Origin: Pseudoscleropodium purum
Taxonomy: Eukaryota > Streptophyta > Bryopsida > Hypnales > Brachytheciaceae
Reading direction: 5' to 3'
Length of the DNA: 64,000 bases
NCBI GenBank assembly: GCA_963969395.1
Contig: OZ017805.1
Coordinates: 7,378,001-7,442,000, forward strand
Shown here: piece after piece, positions 58,205-64,000 of the stretch
How the letters are laid out: each line of letters begins with the position of its first letter
Numbering within the stretch: the stretch's first letter is position 1
The notes under the pieces: generated by a model
Seen by the model: only the letters and a program-made list of their open reading frames with translations
The model's database searches: none
Told to the model about the DNA's origin: nothing
Made by a program: the position numbers and the translations under genes

Positions 58205-61200
58205 CTTACATAAGTCAAATAGTGTGATGTCTTCAATTGAAGAGTCATCATCAATCTTCCTACCATCATGTGAAGTAGTTAAATCAAAAGTCTTGGAGAT
58301 GCTTATATGTGTTTAAAGAGGCTTCAGTAGTTCTTCAAAGAGTTTGGCATCACTTTCCAATGCTAGCATATGGCGATTAGAAGAATGAGTCACTCTAATA
58401 GAAGAACTTACATGAAACATAATACAAAATTATGAAGTATAGATACAAAAATCAAACATAAAATAAAAATAAAAAAGTAATTCAAAATTGTAGTTAACAA
58501 TACCTGTAGAGGTAGTCATGTTTGCCATAATGCTGCCTATATGATTCAAGCCATGAACAAAAAACTTCATTAAAACCTCTAACTTCTTTTTAGTACTCTC
58601 TCCATGGCTTTCCATCTCCCTTTCTACATAATTGAGTTGTTGTAGTAGTGGAATTGAAGAAGACGTTGTCTATGGCTAAATCAACCTTAGTAATGGAAGG
58701 ATCAACAATAATGACAAGCTCCTGAGGTTGTCTTACAATAGAAGAGGCAAATGATCGAACCAGTAACAAAACCTTAAACTTGAAAGTCTAGAAATCAAAT
58801 GAAAATGAAAAATACATATTAAATTAAAAAGAAATGCAATAAAAGTTGAATCAAAGCTAGAAATGAAAATTTAATATTGCTATTTATATTTTTAGATGGA
58901 TTTGTAGGATTTGCCAAATGTAAGCAGTTAATGATGGTCCGTGCATCCTTAATCTTCAACTTGTAGTTCTTGAAGAATCCTGCCACTTCTCTCTTCATTA
59001 TAGAATAGTTAAGATAAAATAGAAGGAATGTTCCATCATTGTGAAGATAAATAAGTGAAAATGCCATCATTACAGTCAAAAAATTTGGAATGTTAGCATT
59101 CCGAGGTAGAATTTGAGATGGTGGATCTTAGACCTTTAGAACTGGAAGACCATCTGAATATTCTACAATGATGAGATCCACAGCAGGTCTATTTTGTAGG
59201 TTGCCATCAAAAAAGAACTCTCTACCTTTACCAACCTATAAAGAGAAATTTCAAAAAGTTCATCTTAATTAATAATTGAAGGTGTGAAAGCCACAAAACA
59301 TTAAAAATTAAAAGACATGGATTATATAAAACATGTAAGATTTCATAACAAGAAAATATAAATTAAAAAAGAAACCCTTTAATACGAATGAACTCACCTT
59401 TGATAGAAAAGTCACAATGTCATCATATGGTGCTCTAAATGTACCATTCTTCTTCTTCTCCTCGATAATTTTAACAAATTAATCATTTAAGATTAAATCT
59501 AAAAATGTATGATTTGTAAATAAATGAATTGAGGTACTCATAATACTTTTTAGTTTGAGAGGTAGCTCAAAAATAGGAGAAGAAATTGGCACGAAAACCA
59601 CGGGAATAGAAACTGTCTTTTGCCGCTTTGAAGGAAGAGGTACTACCTCAACATTTAAAGAAGATGGCTTAGTAACAACAAGGTTCTTGAGAGTATTTTG
59701 AATTGGAATTTCTTCATTAAAATCATCAACTTGAACCACTAACTTTTTTGTCTTTGCTTTTGTCTTCTTGGACTTTTTGGCTGCATCTTTGTCCATTGTT
59801 TTAGGAACATCTACAATTGTACCTTTGAGAGTAGGTTCAATAGAATCTCGAAGTATAATGTCAAAAGTAGGAGGTCTTTCAAGGGGACAATCCAAATACC
59901 ATCTACAATTTTCCAAATGTATGGAATCCCAAGACTTCATAATCCCCTTAGTGAACATGTACTTTTTACTTTCTCTATCCAAATAATTTGCAAAGAAAGT
60001 GGGAGATTTCGAAATGGCTTCGGTAGGAAAAAGGACATATTTCAAGTACCTATACAAAATCCTTTGCGTAGTTGATTTGAAGTTGAGTTGCTTGTCAATC
60101 TTATGATTCTTGTGGATTCCCTTATTTAGAACAAATTCATGAAAGGTAATATCTCACAACAACATGCACGTTGTCTTCACATAATTAAAAATAGTGGGCA
60201 AAGGATTCATACTATGTAAAAGATAGTTAATAGACCCCTAAGATTAACTATTTTAAGGGGTCACTGTAGCTATTGTAGCATCAAAAAACTTTTTTGTCTC
60301 AATAGCCAATTGTCACATACAAAATTTCAATTAGAAGAATGTAACAATTAAATGAAGAAGTTCAAAAAAACAATACTAAAAGAATAAGAGGGAAAAAGAA
60401 GTACTGACTTGAGTCTACTATGTAGCTTTATGAAGCCACTCAAGGAAGTCAATGTCGTTGAATTTTCCTTAAGGGAATTTGAAAGCCTCACAAAGAGTGG
60501 GAAACTTATTCCATCTCTTTAGCCACTTGACCTTCATAGAAGTGTCTATTGTTGAAGTTGCCAACATCCACAATTTTTCTTTAGTCATCTCCGGACTTTC
60601 ATCATGAATTTCATAGTGATACTTTACTTACTTCAAAAATGTTGTCGTGTGTTTCGAATCTGCAATGAGGAGTTGCTTCTTCAATTCTAAATGAGAAGCT
60701 ACCTTTATCTTGTTGACAATTTTGGAAATCCATTTATGAACCGCCGCTAGAGTCGAATCTGTTGAATTGGGATACTTCTCATAAAATTTTCTTTGAGCAA
60801 TAGCAGCAACATCTCCCAATTCTTGTTGTATAAAAAAAATGATGTATGAGAATAAGAAAAATTGCATATGATGACAAATGTTATGCATATTAGATTATTA
60901 GAACAACCTAATATTAACTAAAATAAAAAAAATAAAGATTGGATTCAAATACAAAATAGTAAAGAAAATATTAAAAATGAACCTAATATAAGACTATATT
61001 TAGAGCCTCAATAGTAAAAGTGAACCAAGTCCTTTGTTTTGACTTTTGTTTGGCTTCAATTGCAATAAGATCTTCTTTGGATATAAGGTTTTCAAAATAT
61101 GAAAGTGGTTGCCTAACAATATTTTGAATGCGATAAAGCTTGTGAATAAGATTGATAGAAACATGGGATTTCTGGTTTCTCTTGTCAAAACAAAATTCAT

Positions 61201-61936
61201 TATGTTAAAATTGTACGAAGTGAACATCAAACCAATAAGAAGATAGAATATTAAGAATTATAATGGTTCAAACTAAACAAGCTTGAAAGACTAAGTAGTA
61301 AAATGAAATCAAATTTGATAAAGAAATAAAAGAGATTACCAATTGACTTCATGCAATGCTGCCAATATAGTTGCAATGTTCCCTTTGACCTCCAAAACTA
61401 TACTTTCAATATTATAACGCCATATAAAGTCATTGACATGATCACAATTGATAATAGGGAACCATGCTTGTAAACGGTGGTTGCCATCCCACACCATGAA
61501 CATCTTGCTAGAAAAAACTTTGAGATCTTTATCATTTTGCAATTCTTTTTCAAATGCAATATTAACCCACATCCAATTGTCACTCCACGATTTTACAATA
61601 TCATCCGTAACATCAATTATCTTTCTTTCATTGTTCTCCAAAGCCACATAAAAATCTCCATTCCCCTCCATGTAACCACAAGTAACAAAGTATGTAACTA
61701 GATTTATAACATCATTCTTCAAAAAAGGTCTCACAACCAGCAAAGAAATCATATGACACAAAGGAATATTGATTTTTTTATTTTTCCCGTAGTTGATACC
61801 TCAACCGCTCAAGACGAGAAGTGTTGACAGTCTCCTTCTTTAATAAGCCATGCAATTCTATCTTCAACTGACCTTCAGAAAGATGTTGAAGTAAAGTACC
61901 TAATCCTCGTGCTTGTGAATCTTCTAGAGTCAACAT
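58205..61936 (-). pseudogene. ParB/Srx-like plus possible methyltransferase-like multi-exon gene, main part
   Basis: Minus-strand coding segments with splice-like borders, read from high to low coordinates. Exon 61340-61936 contains VWDGNHRLQAW. Exon 60995-61180 reads NLIHKLYRIQNIVRQPL in an open 62-codon frame. Exon 60632-60821 reads ELGDVAAIAQRKFYEKYP and ends at the donor GAA|GTAAGT. Coding scraps at 60400-60600 contain two stops. A 192-codon segment (59479-60057) is Lys-rich (KKSKKTKAKTKK). Exon-like DNA at 58850-59235 contains DLIIVEYSDG...DPPSQ...LHNDGTFLLF, followed by a C-terminal exon at about 58510-58640. DGNHR is the hallmark of ParB/sulfiredoxin-like domains; DPP followed by a Gly-x-hydrophobic strand resembles motif IV of DNA methyltransferases. 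Stops (for example before DPPSQ) argue for a pseudogene. Confidence 0.45.
61340..61936 (-). other. Exon with a DGNHR (ParB/Srx-like) motif
   Basis: Starts after the acceptor TTTCAAAG| with MLTLEDSQARGLGTLLQHLS and ends at AATTG|GTAATC. One frameshift near 61790 separates the start from the 141-codon open part. That part contains YMEGNGDFYVALENNERKI, SKMFMVWDGNHRLQAW and VLEVKGNIATILAALHEVN. In ParB and sulfiredoxin folds the D-G-x-x-R segment lies in the nucleotide-binding loop. Family assignment is from this motif only. Confidence 0.5.
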
Positions 61937-62004
61937 CTTTGAAATGACATGTAAATGAAGATTAGAAGAAGTTGTAGCTTCTTACATGCCTAGTAGAATA
62001 TATA

Positions 62005-63075
62005 ATTGAACACCCTAGCCGTTAATGGCTAAGGTGTAGAAGGGCTGAAAATTTTTAGCATTAGAGCAATTTTTGCCAAAACACAAAAACAAATCTAAGT
62101 GTCTAAAAGCATGGCCGTTAATGGTTAGGGTATAGTAGGGTTCTAAAATTTCAGAATTAGGCAAATATGTAGCATTTAGTGAAGCAAAGTTGAGTCTCTA
62201 AAAGTTTAGCCATTAATGGCTAGGGATATAGGAAGGTACCAAAAATTTCCACAGTAGACAAATTTCAATATTAGAAGAATTTCAGCCATAACATAAAAGA
62301 AATCAAAGTCTCTAAAAGTGTAGCTATTAACAGTTGGGGTGAAGGAAGGTACTAAAAATTTGAGCATTAGACAAATTTTAGCCATGTAGTAAAGCAAATT
62401 TGAGCCTCCAAAAGTGTGGCCGTTAACGGTTGGGGGTTTAGGACGGTTGAAAATTTCAATAGTGAAATAGTTTTTGAGAAAACGCAGAAACTCATTTGAG
62501 CCTTCAAAAGCGTAGCCGTTAATGGCAAGGGGTTTAGAAGGGTTGAAAATTTCAAGAGTGAACTAGTTTTTGAGAAAATATAGAAACTCATTTGAGCCTC
62601 GAAAAGCATGGCTATTAACGGCTAGAGGTCTAAGAGGGCTGAAAATTTCAATAGCGAATTAGATTTTGAGAAAACGTAAAAACTCTTTTGAGCCTCTAAA
62701 AGTGTGGTCGTTAACGACTAGGGGTCTAGGAGCATTGAAAATTTTAGCAATGAACAAATTTTTGAAAAAACGGAGGAACACATTTGAGCCTCCAAAAGTG
62801 TGGCCGTTAACAGCTGGGGCTCTAGAAGGGCCTACAAATTTTAGTAGTGAACTATTCAAACATATCATGGAAAAAAATTTGCATCCTAAAAGTGTAGCCA
62901 TTCATAGCTGGAATATTCTAATATTTGAAACCTTAAATTGAAATCTAAAGAAAGCTTGGCCATTAACAGTCGCCTATTGTAAAGTCCAAAAAAATAAGAG
63001 TATTTCAGCAAATTGTAATCTAACATGAAAGTAAACTAAAGCTTGAAAAGCATAGCCGTTAATGGCTAGGGTCTA
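62005..63075. repeat. About 96-bp satellite with palindrome GCCGTTAACGGC, about 12 copies
   Basis: Variants of GTGTGGCCGTTAACGGCTAG recur near 62022, 62113, 62207, 62323, 62418, 62513, 62610, 62706, 62802, 62900, 62959 and 63054. They are mostly 91-98 bp apart, with two irregular steps. Each is followed by GGTTGAAAATTTCAATAGTG and CATTTGAGCCTCCAAAA-like text. The array lies within the presumed intron between the exons at 63105-63279 and 61340-61936. ORFs over it are repeat artefacts. Confidence 0.9.
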
Positions 63076-63104
63076 AAAAAGCAATTCAAAATTGAGCAAC
63101 ATAC

Positions 63105-63279
63105 CTGAATTTGCTTCATTCCGTGCAGCTATTGTCCCATCGTACACTTTGTTTAGTGTTTCTCCATGCCCTCCTTGCCGCTCAAACTCCGCTATAGCCT
63201 CCCCCTCCTCCATGGTAATAGCTTCCCCTTCTTCTATTGATTCTTCTTCTTCTTCCTCATTGGAATGTTGCCTTTGCAC
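63105..63279 (-). other. Acidic exon of the antisense gene
   Basis: A 175-bp exon with an acceptor ending TTGTCTCTCAAG| and a donor TTCAG|GTATG. It encodes VQRQHSNEEEEEESIEEGEA... then FERQGGHGETLNKVYDGTI, with no stops. Its reading phase joins in frame with the upstream exon at 63752. The jump to the next exon (61936) does not keep phase as I read it. Confidence 0.55.
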
Positions 63280-63751
63280 CTTGAGAGACAACACAAGATT
63301 TAGGTTGAAACTAGTCTCCAAAAAAAACAAAAAAACAAAAACGGTAGATATACATCAACGGAATCTTCTAAATAACTTTTTCAATTTTGAAGATTTTAAG
63401 CCAAAATTTTTTATACCTATAGATTCTACAGGTTGAATTCACTCCAATTTTTTTTCAAGATTTTTGGACACTTAAGTAATTTTTACAAAAATCAGCAAAA
63501 ATTGCTAAAAATAAAAGTGCTGGATTTGACTAAAATTCTTCAAAATCAGAAGATTTCAGGAAAGATTCTAAGATTCTGTTTTAGTTTTTAAGCCATAAAG
63601 ACTCAATATATATCCGGTTCTTACATCCTATACACCATTGGAATTCGACTTCCGATGTGCAAAAAATGATGTAAAGTTGCAAAATTTGCATTAAAAAAAT
63701 AATTTCACATACATTTAAAGGTAATGTCATTTGGGATAGTTATTTCCTTAC
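63280..63751. other. Presumed intron
   Basis: AT-rich, between donor ATG|GTAAGG (63751) and acceptor CAAG (63280) on the minus strand. A 114-codon plus-strand ORF overlapping here is a shadow. Confidence 0.5.
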
Positions 63752-64000
63752 CATTTCCTTTGTACTTCTAAGATATGCCTCCAACTCCAATGCTAGTAGT
63801 GCTTGTTGTTCTTGTTGTTCTTGCTCTTCTTCTTTGTCTACTTCTTCTTCTTCTTCTTCCTCCTTTTCGTTAATGTATTGATTCCAATCACAACAACTAG
63901 AAGTAATACCTGATTGAGCTTCACATGAAATAGATTTGGCCTCTAAGATATCCTCCCTACTTGCGTCACATGAAACAATAGCTTCGTATGTTAAATTCCT
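63752..64000 (-). CDS. 5' exon of the antisense gene, cut by the right window edge
   Basis: Open for its whole visible length on the minus strand, running off the window. It encodes SCDASREDILEAKSISCEAQ, then NQYINEKEEEEEEEVDKEEE, a Glu/Gln-rich tract, and ends LELEAYLRSTKEM at a strong donor (ATG|GTAAGG). A low-complexity acidic N-terminus; the true start is outside the window. Partial; it may belong to a pseudogene, judging by downstream stops. Confidence 0.5.

Noticed and set aside
62206..62941. Repetitive ORFs such as the 80-codon frames on both strands
   Set aside because: Translations of the 96-bp satellite.

Overview
The window looks like nuclear, repeat-dominated DNA from a large plant genome. 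It is AT-rich and gene-poor, has spliceosomal-type exon/intron borders, tandem satellites, foldback MITE-like elements, tRNA-derived SINE-like units and many decayed transposon genes. A gymnosperm or another non-flowering land plant would fit, but the sequence alone does not settle the lineage. No bacterial operons, rRNA, tRNA genes or CRISPR arrays were seen.

The most notable content is a set of long-terminal-repeat (LTR)-like units that carry a protein-coding gene inside the LTR-like sequence. Each has TG...CA ends, and most have a 5-bp target-site duplication (TSD). Two sequence families are present. Family 1 is CCGG-rich and looks young: unit A (3835-7138, +) has an intact 552-codon ORF behind its own TATA box, and unit B (10772-12417, -) has lost the ORF and is flanked by GCTAC/GCTAC. 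Family 2 is older and AT-rich: 7306-10678 (-), a truncated copy at 39870-41659 (-), a deleted copy at 44910-45598 (-), and 50514-54479 (+) flanked by TATAA/TATAA. Four of these six carry the same protein family, intact once and decayed three times. In both deleted copies the gene was lost between 8-bp microhomologies. No reverse transcriptase, integrase or second LTR is visible beside any of them.

Layout: 1-3.7 kb satellites (137 bp, about 175 bp and 63 bp units) and a small antisense Gag zinc-knuckle fragment; 3.8-12.4 kb the LTR cluster; 12.4-19.6 kb decayed multi-exon genes of unknown function; 19.8-21.6 kb foldbacks and a 220-bp duplication; 23.6-24.3 kb the C-terminal part of a decayed DUF7869-like gene with a SINE-like unit downstream; 25-31.4 kb AT-rich non-coding DNA; 31.8-33.1 kb a protein-kinase-like relic (-); 33.1 kb a foldback MITE; 35.6-39.9 kb a hAT-type transposase relic (+); 42-44 kb two satellites; 44.2-47.8 kb a second, longer DUF7869-like relic split by a family-2 unit; 50.5-54.5 kb a family-2 unit carrying a GC-rich hAT-type MITE; 58.2 kb to the right edge a multi-exon antisense gene or pseudogene with a DGNHR (ParB/Srx-like) motif and a possible methyltransferase-like segment. 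One intron of that gene holds a 12-copy palindromic satellite.

Only the ORF at 4298-5956 is clearly intact. Most other reading frames are broken, often by TAG where relatives or context suggest TGG or CAG, as expected of DNA that was long cytosine-methylated.
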